A stretch of DNA of 64,000 nt from Lachnospiraceae bacterium (GCA_018056425.1 JAGPFR010000002.1:44990-108989), one strand, 5' to 3'. Shown: positions 19,038 through 27,328, numbered from the stretch's first letter. A program made the numbers and translations. The notes: generated by a model not told the origin, from the letters alone.

Positions 19038-20015
19038 TTAATATCCTCTGGGTTCGATATCCGAAAGATCCTGTTCGTCACTGAATATACGCTCGTCCGG
19101 GTGGATCACCGCATCGACCTCTTCACCGTTTTTAAGTTTGAGCGCCGTTTCCATGAGCTCGTTTCCGAGATTGGGAGTGCACTCAACCACGCAGTTGATC
19201 CTGCCCTCTTTGAGTACATCGATCGCTTCCTGTCCCGCATCGATGGAAATTATGATTATGTCCTGACCCGGAACAAGTCCGGACTTTTCAATCTCTGGAA
19301 GAGCTCCGAGCGTCATCTCATCATTGTGACTGTAAATGACATCTATGTCATCTCCGTATGTATCGAGAAGATATCTCATGCACTCGGCACCGCGGCTTTT
19401 CAGGAAATCTCCGTCGATACTTTCAAGGATCTGCATTCGTTCATCACCCTCTATCGTATCTGCAAAGCCCGCCTGGCGCTGTCTCATGGGAGTCGAGTTT
19501 TCTGTTCCGGTGATCTCTACGATGTTTACATGTTCAAGACCGAGCGAGTCGGCTTTTCTGATAAGATACTCCGCAGCCATTACTCCCTCGTTATAAAAAT
19601 CCGCACCGATGAGACATGTGGTAAGTCCTTCCTTTTCCGTTTCGATATCCCTGTCAACGAGAATAACGGGAATCCCCGCTTCCTTAGCTTCCAGAAGGAC
19701 ATTGTCCCATCCGTCTTCAACGATCGGCGAGAACGCTATTACATCCACCTTGTATGCGATAAATCTTCTGATCGCAGCTATCTGGTTTTCCTGACTCTGA
19801 TTTGCGTTTTCAAGCATGAGGCTTACGCCATAGACTTCCGCAGAATTCTGGATATCCCTGGTGTTTCCTATTCTCCATGCACTTTCCGCACCGATCTGAC
19901 TGAATCCGAGAAGAAGCGCAGGTTCATTCGAATCCTCCGCGCCGGATGCGCATCCCGCAGTAAGCAGAATGGCCATAATGATCCCCGAGAATCTTAAATA
20001 CTTTGTTTTAAACAT
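19038..20015 (-). CDS. Sugar-binding sensor lipoprotein (YtfQ-like)
   Basis: A 325-residue periplasmic-binding-type lipoprotein (signal peptide, lipobox LTAGC) with clear resemblance to YtfQ: FSQIGAESAWRIGNTRDIQ, NQSQENQIAAIRRFIAYKVD, PVILVDRDIE, VIYSHNDEMTLGAL and CVVECTPNLG. It is the first gene of an operon with the histidine kinase, not with the permeases, so it more likely presents ligand to the kinase than feeds the transporter. Such binding-protein/kinase pairs are common in Lachnospiraceae. A perfect TATAAT stands 35-40 bases upstream of the ATG. Confidence 0.92.
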   Translation of the reverse strand: MFKTKYLRFSGIIMAILLTAGCASGAEDSNEPALLLGFSQIGAESAWRIGNTRDIQNSAEVYGVSLMLENANQSQENQIAAIRRFIAYKVDVIAFSPIVEDGWDNVLLEAKEAGIPVILVDRDIETEKEGLTTCLIGADFYNEGVMAAEYLIRKADSLGLEHVNIVEITGTENSTPMRQRQAGFADTIEGDERMQILESIDGDFLKSRGAECMRYLLDTYGDDIDVIYSHNDEMTLGALPEIEKSGLVPGQDIIIISIDAGQEAIDVLKEGRINCVVECTPNLGNELMETALKLKNGEEVDAVIHPDERIFSDEQDLSDIEPRGY

Positions 20016-20049
20016 AACAATACCCCTTACAAATTCCCCAATATTATGT

Positions 20050-20055
20050 ATTATA
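20050..20055 (-). promoter_or_regulatory. -10 element of the sensor operon
   Basis: A perfect TATAAT on the minus strand, predicted start near 20043 and a leader of about 28 nt. The -35 region falls in the neighbouring terminator and is poor, so activation by a regulator is possible. Confidence 0.5.
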
Positions 20056-20060
20056 CTTGC

Positions 20061-20099
20061 TAAAATATAAAAAAGGAACGGTTATGTACCGTTCCTTTT
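20061..20099 (-). terminator. Terminator of the cellulase/ECF-sigma operon
   Basis: A perfect 12-bp stem (20071-20082 with 20088-20099) with a 5-base loop and, on the minus strand, a run of T continuing into a T-rich tail. It ends the operon whose last gene is the acidic lipoprotein. Confidence 0.92.
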
Positions 20100-20119
20100 C
20101 CATAATCATGTTAAGTGTT

Positions 20120-21124
20120 TTATGACTCTTCGTCAGGCTCTACCGTAACCGTCTCGATATCGTTCCAGGTCATGGTCTTGCTCTCATCTACGGAGTTGGC
20201 AGAAATCCTCTCGATCTCAGCATCATCTACAACTACAGCTCCGAGTTCTTCAAGAGCCTGTATGTAAGCTTCTTCCTGCTCTTTTACTGCTTTGGCTGTG
20301 CTCCACTTTGATACGCAGATATAAACCGTTCCGTCTTTGGTAACTCTTTTCATCTCAAGTTCGGATGAAGGATCCAGTTCGGGGATGGAAGAATAATCAT
20401 ACTGTGGATCAAGGGTATAGAATACATCGCTGCACCATGCGGCATACAGATATGCGGATGAATATACGGTTTCAACCGCACCATCGGGTTTTACAACCTG
20501 ATAATCCTGATAATGAGCGCCTGCTCCGCCGGAGCCTCCGCTTAGGATATCACCGCTGTAATAAAGATCGAAATATGATCTGTAGCCGAACTGGGTGAAA
20601 TATTTCAGCTCAAGCTTTCCGTTATTGTATCCGATAAATCCGATCCAGTTTAAGAAAGAAGGATCATGGTTTTCGATATACATTACAAGAACATCGTCGC
20701 CTTCCTGACCTGAATCGGGAGTAAAGAGAGCATACTTTACATCATACTCTCCGCCCTGTCCGTAGCCCAGTTCATCTATTGCGGCATCGCGGAGTTCCTC
20801 GTATGAATATGTTCCCTGCTTGGGACCTGCATACTCATCATTATAGACAACTTCTACATCCATCTCCCCTGCAATGAACATGTCATATGCATCGGATCTG
20901 GGCATTGCATTTTCTTCCTCTGCAGGTTCCTCTTCGGGTACTTCTTCGGTAACCTGTTCTTCTATGTCGACTACGGACTCTACAATTTCCTCTTCTTCCG
21001 CATCTTCATCCGGTTCCGCGGGAGTAAGGATCTCTCCGGAATCCTCCGGCCCTCCTGAGCAGCCCGCAAGCATTGATAAAGAAAGTGAAAGACATAAAAA
21101 CAGCATAAGGATCTTCTTTTTCAT
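20120..21124 (-). CDS. Acidic lipoprotein of unknown function
   Basis: A 334-residue exported lipoprotein. It has a signal peptide with lipobox LAGC, an Asp/Glu/Pro-rich linker (about residues 25-70), a globular region with many Tyr/Gly (GQGGEYDVKYALF, NHDPSFLNWIGFIGYNNGKL, GGSGGAGAHYQDYQ) and an acidic tail. I do not recognise the family. The second of two close ATGs (21124) is chosen because AAGGAG abuts the first and is correctly spaced only from this one. It is the last gene of an operon with a cellulase, an ECF sigma/anti-sigma pair and a polysaccharide deacetylase, so a cell-envelope or fibre-related role is likely. Confidence 0.85.
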   Translation of the reverse strand: MKKKILMLFLCLSLSLSMLAGCSGGPEDSGEILTPAEPDEDAEEEEIVESVVDIEEQVTEEVPEEEPAEEENAMPRSDAYDMFIAGEMDVEVVYNDEYAGPKQGTYSYEELRDAAIDELGYGQGGEYDVKYALFTPDSGQEGDDVLVMYIENHDPSFLNWIGFIGYNNGKLELKYFTQFGYRSYFDLYYSGDILSGGSGGAGAHYQDYQVVKPDGAVETVYSSAYLYAAWCSDVFYTLDPQYDYSSIPELDPSSELEMKRVTKDGTVYICVSKWSTAKAVKEQEEAYIQALEELGAVVVDDAEIERISANSVDESKTMTWNDIETVTVEPDEES

Positions 21125-21137
21125 CAAATTCATCTCC

Positions 21138-21767
21138 TTAAATATCTAAAGTGTAAGTATATATATCCCTCTTTGCATTCTCGGGAGTGATCCCTGCTCT
21201 GTCAAAGAGCTGTCTGAGAGTCACAAATTCATAACCCTGCTTCTGAAGTTCGGGAATGATAATATCAAGTGCTTCTACGGTATTGTCATTGCCTTCGCTG
21301 TCGTGAAGGAGAATAAGTGCTCCGTCCCTTGCTCCCTCAATTGCTTTACGGGCACGCTCTGCAGCACTTACTTCGGGGATCCAGTCATCGCATGCGACCC
21401 CGCAGATGAATATGTAGGGAATCGTCTCAAACATAAGATCGTTGTAATTGATGTAAGGGGGTCTGAAGAACATGGGCTCCTTGCCTGTAACCGCAACTAT
21501 CCTGCGTGTTGTTTCCTCAATCTCTGCCTTTATTGTCTCCGCATCAAGCTCTCTCATATCGGAATGAGTGAGTGAATGGTTTTCAATATCGCAGCCATAT
21601 TCAAGCTCTGCCCTGATGATTCCTTCCCTTTCGGGAGTGATATTTTCACCGATCAGGAAAAAGCTTGCCTTTATCCCGTGCTTTTTTAACTTCTCAAGCA
21701 CCTTAAGGCTGGTGGTATCGGAAGGTCCGTCATCGAATGTAAGTGCAATGTACTTTTTGTCGCTCAT
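21138..21767 (-). CDS. Polysaccharide deacetylase (NodB/CE4 family)
   Basis: A 209-residue metal-dependent deacetylase of the carbohydrate esterase 4 fold. Motifs in order are TFDDGPS (catalytic base and metal Asp), the metal histidines in NHSLTHSDM, FFRPPYI, and LILLHDSEGND. Targets of the family are N- or O-acetyl groups on chitin oligomers, peptidoglycan or xylan. No signal peptide or membrane anchor is visible, unusual for an enzyme of this type. The ATG at 21767 with AGGGGG upstream is preferred over an in-frame TTG five codons earlier. It lies between the anti-sigma gene and the lipoprotein gene. Confidence 0.92.
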   Translation of the reverse strand: MSDKKYIALTFDDGPSDTTSLKVLEKLKKHGIKASFFLIGENITPEREGIIRAELEYGCDIENHSLTHSDMRELDAETIKAEIEETTRRIVAVTGKEPMFFRPPYINYNDLMFETIPYIFICGVACDDWIPEVSAAERARKAIEGARDGALILLHDSEGNDNTVEALDIIIPELQKQGYEFVTLRQLFDRAGITPENAKRDIYTYTLDI

Positions 21768-21792
21768 ATCAGCCCCCTGCAAATAATACCTG

Positions 21793-22668
21793 TCACTGTG
21801 CCATGATCATATCAATGATTCCGATTGCAGATACCATGGGAACAGGCTCTTCAAATGTAACGGAATATGAATATGTGTCATCGTTCCAGACTGCCAGCGA
21901 AATCATATCTTCCGTATTTCCGCTCAGTGTTGCAGCGTAATTTGCGGAATCTATATTCGTGGAAACACTGTATTCATTGTAGTCTCCGCTTATATCTTCG
22001 CCAAACTTTGAGGTCAGTCCTTTACGTATGCGATAGACTTCGGTATCACCTTCCATGAAGATGACCTCGATCATCCGGCCTTCCATCGCCCTGTAGATCC
22101 TGGTAAAGCCAAATCCGAAATCGTCCGGAATAACAAGATCTATTCCTGCGATATCACACGCCTTTTCAAGGCTCTCACAATCTGTAAAAGGATTGGGCAT
22201 TCCTTGAATAAAACTGTCTTCATCAGTCATTCCGAAGGTTGCACCGTTATCAGGCTTTTCTGCAAAAGCTGCATCCAACTCATCAGATGCCTCCTCTTCA
22301 CAAGCTTCTGCATTTGCAATGCTGACAGCCTCGGATACGGTATCATAGTCGGCACTGTCCCCGGCCGCTTCCGCCGCCATCGGAGCAGATGCACTTTCCA
22401 TATTGGCACTTCCTGCCGCGGAATCATTTGCTGTCATAAAAGACTTTACGATAACCGCACACAGAAGAAGTCCTGCGGCTGCGGGGAGATAATACATCAT
22501 AAACTTTTTAACTCCCGAAGCTTTCTTCTTAGCATTCGTCGCAGCCTTTGCGACATCGAAACTCTTTATTACCGAAGCACCCGATGCATCCTCCTCGAGG
22601 ATCTCACCGACATACTTTTCATCAATTTCGCCTATCGCCCTAAAAAGCGTGTTCTTATCCGTCTTCAT
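21793..22668 (-). CDS. Membrane anti-sigma factor
   Basis: A 291-residue single-pass membrane protein. It has a cytoplasmic N-terminal part of about 55 residues, a membrane helix (about 57-75, YYLPAAAGLLLCAVIVKSF), a low-complexity Ala/Ser/Glu linker, and an extracellular C-terminal domain with the pattern IDLVIPDDFGFGFTRIYRAM and VYRIRKGL, seen in many clostridial anti-sigma factors (DUF4367-like). The ATG overlaps the sigma factor stop by four bases (ATGA), the usual sigma/anti-sigma coupling. Role by context: holds the ECF sigma inactive until an external signal is sensed. Confidence 0.85.
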   Translation of the reverse strand: MKTDKNTLFRAIGEIDEKYVGEILEEDASGASVIKSFDVAKAATNAKKKASGVKKFMMYYLPAAAGLLLCAVIVKSFMTANDSAAGSANMESASAPMAAEAAGDSADYDTVSEAVSIANAEACEEEASDELDAAFAEKPDNGATFGMTDEDSFIQGMPNPFTDCESLEKACDIAGIDLVIPDDFGFGFTRIYRAMEGRMIEVIFMEGDTEVYRIRKGLTSKFGEDISGDYNEYSVSTNIDSANYAATLSGNTEDMISLAVWNDDTYSYSVTFEEPVPMVSAIGIIDMIMAQ

Positions 22669-23222
22669 ACCGTGACACCTTCTTCCTCAAGGCAGCTTTT
22701 AAGCCTCTCCCTGCTGCGGGCAAGACTCATCTTAACCTTGCTCTCCCCTATTCCGTAAAACTCCGCGATTTCCTTGACGTCACTTCCGAAAAAGTATCTT
22801 CTTACAAATATCTTCCTGCTCTCCGGTTTTTCTTTTTCCAGAAAAGAATTCAGGATCTCCCGAAGTTCCATCCCTTCACCGGGAACGGGCAGACGGTTGT
22901 CCGCGATACATTCTTCGAGCTCGTCAAGAATTGCGGGGATCATTCCCGCACCCCTTTTATCCGCGTGCATTGCATCAAGCTTATCAAGAGAAACGTTCCT
23001 GATGATCTTGGTGAGGAATGCAGACAGGATATTGGGTCTTGTAGGAGGTATGCTGTTCCATGTCTTCATATACGTATCACTTAACGCTTCTTCCGCATCT
23101 TCAATACTGCGAAGTATGCGAAGAGAGACGCCCTTGAGCATCTTTCCGTACTTTGTCGCAGTCTCTTTGATTGCTTCTTCCGATCTTGCAAAATAAAGAT
23201 CGATTATTGCAGAATCTTCCAC
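22665..23222 (-). CDS. ECF-type RNA polymerase sigma factor
   Basis: A 185-residue group 4 sigma factor. Region 2 lies in the first half (LRILRSIEDAEEALSDTYMK), region 4 in the second (RYFFGSDVKEIAEFYGIGESKVKMSLARSRERLKS). The start is GTG with GAGGAGG upstream. It is 52 bases after the cellulase gene with no terminator between, and overlaps its own anti-sigma gene, so cellulase, sigma and anti-sigma may be one transcript. The promoter it recognises could not be identified. Confidence 0.93.
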   Translation of the reverse strand: MEDSAIIDLYFARSEEAIKETATKYGKMLKGVSLRILRSIEDAEEALSDTYMKTWNSIPPTRPNILSAFLTKIIRNVSLDKLDAMHADKRGAGMIPAILDELEECIADNRLPVPGEGMELREILNSFLEKEKPESRKIFVRRYFFGSDVKEIAEFYGIGESKVKMSLARSRERLKSCLEEEGVTV

Positions 23223-23274
23223 GTTTTTACCTCCTCATACATGAAGACGGAATAGAAAGGGAAAAGGTCACCGG

Positions 23275-24594
23275 TCAGTTCTTATAATCTGCGGTAATGG
23301 CATCCACAAGTTCGCGGCAGATGACATCACCCGTAGCTCTGTCAAAGAGCCCGAAGGTCTCCGCTACAGCGGCATCCGTATTATTGAATTCATTATTGTC
23401 CCATACGACGAGAGGGATGGAGTAAAGTGCGGAGCACTCACCCATGAATTCATAATATGCCACTCTGTCCTCATCATTGTTTTTATCTGTGCATCCGTAT
23501 TCGCCGATAATAACGGGAATACCTTCTGCCACAAACTTATCATAGAGTGATGAGAAGATGTTTTTGTTTTCCCTCTCCTCGGCAGCCCCAAAGTTTGAAT
23601 TTCCGGGCACCTCTCCCGCAAAAGAATACGGCTGATACACATGAACGGTTACGATCAGCTTATTATCGGCAGTATCCGAAGGGAGCTCAAATGCATCAAG
23701 GACAAGATTGGTCGTCATATTACAGTATCCGCATACCATCAGATATCTGTCCGCATTGTTACCGCCCGTTGCCCTGACGGTATCCACGAAGGTCTGATTG
23801 ACCTTTTCCATGACATCAAAAGCATCCTGTACGGTGGGATTGACTGATGAAAACCACCACTCATTGTCGTTTCCTTTGAGTCTGGGCTCATTGATGCATT
23901 CAAATATCAGCCTGTCGCTTCTGTCCTTAAAATGCTCGGCAAGCTGACTCCAGACAGCCTCGGTATATTTCAAGGTATTGTCCAGATGAGCAGAATCGGG
24001 ATAGAAGAAGTTCTGATCTATATCATGGTGAGCATCTATTATGACATACATATCCTTGCCAAGGCAGTAGTCAACTATCTCCGTTACCCTGTCGAGCCAG
24101 GGTCCGCTTATGTTGTAATCCGCATCCACATGGTTGTGCCATGAAACAGGGATCCTTATTACGTTAAATCCCTCGTTGCAAAGAGAGTCGATGTAAGCAT
24201 AGCTTGTCCTTGCCCTGCACCATGCGGACTCATAGGCGAGTTCATCGGAAAGCCAGTCACAATCGGAAGCATCAAAAGCATTTCCGAGATTGATACCGGG
24301 TCCCATTCCTGAGATATATTCAAAAGCCTCGTTATCGGGGATGGGCTTTACGGTATATCCGTTAACGGACGTGGTTCCCGCATCGGTGATGAAGGTAAGA
24401 GGCTCATCCGCCTCATCGGGAACGACTTCTTCCGAAGGTTCGGGTGAAGGCTCCTCATCGGAGGCCTGCTCCGGAGTCTGCTGCTCTTCCATCACCTCTG
24501 AAGGTGAGGTTTCCGGCTGAGGTACCTGAGTATTTCCGCAGCCTGACAGTGCCATGACAAGAATTGATAAACATACTAATTTATTGAATTTCAT
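23275..24594 (-). CDS. GH5 endoglucanase lipoprotein
   Basis: A surface-anchored glycoside hydrolase of family 5, 439 residues. It has a signal peptide with lipobox ALSGC (C19), a Pro/Glu/Ser-rich linker (about 22-65) and a TIM-barrel catalytic domain. Diagnostic motifs are GPGINLGNAFDA (99-110), FNVIRIPVSWHNH, IDAHHD, acid/base E236 in FECINEPRLKG, HVYQPYSFAG, and nucleophile E365 in VIIGEYGCTDK. The pattern fits the endo-beta-1,4-glucanase/xyloglucanase group (GH5_4-like); the substrate is inferred. No carbohydrate-binding module is present. It probably heads the operon with the ECF sigma pair. Confidence 0.93.
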   Translation of the reverse strand: MKFNKLVCLSILVMALSGCGNTQVPQPETSPSEVMEEQQTPEQASDEEPSPEPSEEVVPDEADEPLTFITDAGTTSVNGYTVKPIPDNEAFEYISGMGPGINLGNAFDASDCDWLSDELAYESAWCRARTSYAYIDSLCNEGFNVIRIPVSWHNHVDADYNISGPWLDRVTEIVDYCLGKDMYVIIDAHHDIDQNFFYPDSAHLDNTLKYTEAVWSQLAEHFKDRSDRLIFECINEPRLKGNDNEWWFSSVNPTVQDAFDVMEKVNQTFVDTVRATGGNNADRYLMVCGYCNMTTNLVLDAFELPSDTADNKLIVTVHVYQPYSFAGEVPGNSNFGAAEERENKNIFSSLYDKFVAEGIPVIIGEYGCTDKNNDEDRVAYYEFMGECSALYSIPLVVWDNNEFNNTDAAVAETFGLFDRATGDVICRELVDAITADYKN

Positions 24595-24947
24595 ATAACC
24601 ACCTCGCTAATATGTAAAACACAGCCTATTTTACCATTAAAAAGCCGTAAATGTCCGTAATTAAGGGAAAAATAAGAAGTTGTGCGAAAGTGTTAGAATT
24701 GTCTGAAAATTAAGAGAAAACAAGGAAGTTTATGCAAAATGAGTATTTTTTACCAAAACATATTTTCGGTGGTTTCCATAAAAATATGGGGTAAATAACG
24801 TTATTTTATGGTGGATAACGTGTATAACTCCGTGCATAAACCCCTTTTTAGGGCTTTTTTAGCCTTTTTTCGGTGGAAAACTAAATTTCAAAAAAATCAT
24901 ACGTCCGGTGTTGACAATCACTGCATTGGTAACTTTCTACAAATCGA
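24595..24947. other. AT-rich gap with DnaA-box-like cluster
   Basis: This 353-bp gap holds no gene. On the minus strand it has three sites of the form TTATNCAC within 30 bases: TTATGCACG (24831-24839), TTATACACG (24819-24827) and, directly abutting, TTATCCACC (24810-24818). A weaker TTTTCCACC lies at 24872-24880. A perfect 14-bp palindrome, AAATAACGTTATTT, is at 24793-24806, and small overlapping hairpins with A runs are at 24839-24870. The cellulase promoter occupies the end nearest that gene. No terminator was recognised for the upstream TPR gene. Confidence 0.55.
24628..24657 (-). promoter_or_regulatory. Probable promoter of the cellulase operon
   Basis: CGGACA (24652-24657), an 18-bp spacer and TAAAAT (24628-24633) with an upstream TGG, about 35 bases before the cellulase ATG. 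The -35 is imperfect, so a regulator or the ECF sigma factor may contribute. Confidence 0.5.
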
Positions 24948-27281
24948 TCATTTCGACATGAACCTTTCTGCGTCCTCAATCGTTTGATATCCGTAAAGCC
25001 GTGCCGTGTTCTGCATCGTCTCATACGCAAGATTCCTGCCTTCGCCGGATAATCCCACTATAAAACGGGCATAAAGCTCCAGCATTTTATCGGAATATGT
25101 ACCGAGTTCTCCGCGCAGATATGTCTCATAAGAGGTATCGTATGCACTGTCATCCGCGGTCCTGATCCTGCGTGCACGTTCACCCATTGCGGGATATTTG
25201 GACGCAAACTCCTCCATCCATCCTACCTGGATGGCTACGATCTGCTCTATTATCGTTTTCTTTTCGTCCGTAAGGACGGGGAAATTATCCTTGATCTCAG
25301 CGTACCTTTCGGGCGCCGTGTGCTCCATCATTCGTCCGTATTTCTCGGTTATAAGGTTGTGTCCGAGTCTCATCTCGCGCTCAAAATCATACAGGTACTG
25401 GAGGAGCATGGTCTTATTCCATGTCATATACTGGCTTCTTCGCATGATACTGAAGGTCCTCCAGTCGTCCTGGCAATACGCTCTTCCGCCCTCGTTTACA
25501 ACCTTGTCAAATGCATCGAATTCATCCTTTGCGATCTTCATTGAAAGTTCATCTACGGAATCATCGGACCAAAGCGATTTCTGTAAAAGCTCCTCGGTCT
25601 GGTTGTCGAGATAAGGATCGATGTCACTGATGTAATCCCTGCGGTAAAGTTCCATGGCAAGGAAGGCTCCGACGTCTTCAGCCTTTTCGGGATCTTCTAC
25701 CATAGACTGAAGAAGGCTGTCCAGAGTATCTCCGCCCTCAAGATCTTTAAGTCCGTATCTGAGCCACTTATCGTGGGGGTAGAACTTTCCGTTTGCCAGG
25801 TATAAAAGCTTCATTGCTTCACGCGCAGCATCATATATGAACATGCGGGCGGTAAGATTGTCTCCGCGCTTTGAAACCCTGGGGGCATTGTACTGACCCT
25901 CTCTTGCAAAGCGTGCGCAGCTTTCCGCAAGATGTTTAAAAAGAATACTTTCGGGATATCCCTTGATAAGTTTATTCCTAAACTCCGTAACCAGTCCTTC
26001 GTCATCCCTCCAGACCTGACCGTTAACGGCAGCAGCAAGAAGCGGTGATGTTGTTTCTCTCCAATCGATTTCTTCGTACATGGAAGCACCGGTAAGACGC
26101 CTGAAATATTCGGGGATAACCTGAACTCCCCTTCTGTCTTTGCCGCGGACATAAGGAGCTCTCTTAATTCCGTCCATTTCACCGGGAAGTTCTTCATAGG
26201 CTTTGCGAAGATCTTCTCCGATCTTCTCATCGGTTTCCTCACTTATCCATAAGCATACGGAAGGTCCCCAGTCATGGTCGCGGGACAGGTCATCATCATA
26301 TCCGAAAGCATCGGAACCTTCGCCTGAAAGACCGCATGCGATCTTAGAAGCATACTCCGGGAATTTCTCATCGATCATTGGTCTGACATATCTGTCATAA
26401 TATTTCTTACAGATATCGATTCCCTTTTCGGATGATGTATTTCCGGAAGGATTTGCTTTTACGCCTGCTGCTTTATCTTCGGCTGTTTCTGCCTTCATCG
26501 CGGCAAGGCAAGCGTTGTAATTCTCATTTAATCTCTCATAATATCCGTTCCGTCCGAGGATGCTCTCCATTATCTCCATGCCCTGCTTGAAGCATGAAGC
26601 CGCAGGTTCAAACCTGCCCTTTATGTAATAATAGGAACCCATCGCGGAAAATGCCGCGCACAGATGCTGGTCCTTAACGCCCAGACTTTCAAACAGCGCT
26701 ACGGAGCTTTCTGCCGCTTTAAGAGCCTCTTCGTGCTCACCCGTCTGTATCATTGTGGCGGCGATATTAGCAAGCGAAACCGCTTCTTCATATTCTCTGC
26801 CATTGGCTTTATCAATATCGAGGGCTTTGAGAAGCAGGGCCTTAGCCTTAGAAAACTCACCTTCCTCCTGATAAAGAAGCGCCTCATTATTGTAAAGCGA
26901 AGCATAGAGCATATCGTCGGACTTAAGAGTCACAGCATAGATCTTCTCCACCTCGTGATACATGGAGCGGGACATATCGAGCTTGCCCGCAGCCCTGTAC
27001 ATGGAAGCCGCGTTAAGAAGAGTCGTTGCATAAGGAATGGACTCCGTGGGGAAGATTCGTCCCGCGATATAGACCGCGCGATCCGTGATCTCAAAAGCCT
27101 TCTCCCACTCTCCCGTCTCGCGGTAGTGGCCGATCAGCTCGTTTAAGATCTGAAGAAGCAGATGATCATCGCCCTCTTCAGCAGCGGCTCCTGCCGTACT
27201 TAAGAGCACATCCTCCGCTTCGAGTGACCTTCCCTGCTCATAGAGCTTATCAATTGTTTCCCTAATGGTTTCTATATCCAT
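24948..27281 (-). CDS. TPR protein with nucleotidyltransferase-like and DUF4125-like domains
   Basis: A 777-residue soluble protein in three parts: tetratricopeptide-type repeats (about 1-260), a central nucleotidyltransferase-like region resembling DUF4037 (about 285-580, with GEGSDAFGYDDDLSRDHDW), and a C-terminal region resembling DUF4125 (about 590-700, with NEGGRAYCQDDWRTFSIMR and RSQYMTWN). The biochemical function is unknown; the central domain suggests nucleotide transfer to a protein, tRNA or small molecule, and the TPRs suggest a partner protein. The ATG at 27281 with AAAGGA six bases upstream is preferred over a TTG five codons earlier. Its ribosome site directly abuts the terminator of the upstream gene, leaving no room for its own promoter there. 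Confidence 0.85.
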   Translation of the reverse strand: MDIETIRETIDKLYEQGRSLEAEDVLLSTAGAAAEEGDDHLLLQILNELIGHYRETGEWEKAFEITDRAVYIAGRIFPTESIPYATTLLNAASMYRAAGKLDMSRSMYHEVEKIYAVTLKSDDMLYASLYNNEALLYQEEGEFSKAKALLLKALDIDKANGREYEEAVSLANIAATMIQTGEHEEALKAAESSVALFESLGVKDQHLCAAFSAMGSYYYIKGRFEPAASCFKQGMEIMESILGRNGYYERLNENYNACLAAMKAETAEDKAAGVKANPSGNTSSEKGIDICKKYYDRYVRPMIDEKFPEYASKIACGLSGEGSDAFGYDDDLSRDHDWGPSVCLWISEETDEKIGEDLRKAYEELPGEMDGIKRAPYVRGKDRRGVQVIPEYFRRLTGASMYEEIDWRETTSPLLAAAVNGQVWRDDEGLVTEFRNKLIKGYPESILFKHLAESCARFAREGQYNAPRVSKRGDNLTARMFIYDAAREAMKLLYLANGKFYPHDKWLRYGLKDLEGGDTLDSLLQSMVEDPEKAEDVGAFLAMELYRRDYISDIDPYLDNQTEELLQKSLWSDDSVDELSMKIAKDEFDAFDKVVNEGGRAYCQDDWRTFSIMRRSQYMTWNKTMLLQYLYDFEREMRLGHNLITEKYGRMMEHTAPERYAEIKDNFPVLTDEKKTIIEQIVAIQVGWMEEFASKYPAMGERARRIRTADDSAYDTSYETYLRGELGTYSDKMLELYARFIVGLSGEGRNLAYETMQNTARLYGYQTIEDAERFMSK

Positions 27282-27293
27282 TCCATGTCCTTT

Positions 27294-27328
27294 CAAAAAA
27301 AGACCGCACCCGAAACAGGCGCGGCCTT
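27294..27328 (-). terminator. Terminator between the EAL-HDOD and TPR genes
   Basis: An 11-bp stem with two G-U pairs (27300-27310 with 27318-27328) and a T run of about six on the minus strand. The T run ends next to the TPR gene ribosome site, so the TPR gene is probably made by read-through. Confidence 0.82.

Noticed and set aside
24911-24935. TTGACA on the plus strand in the DnaA-box gap
   Set aside because: No -10 box lies at 16-18 bases and no plus-strand gene follows.
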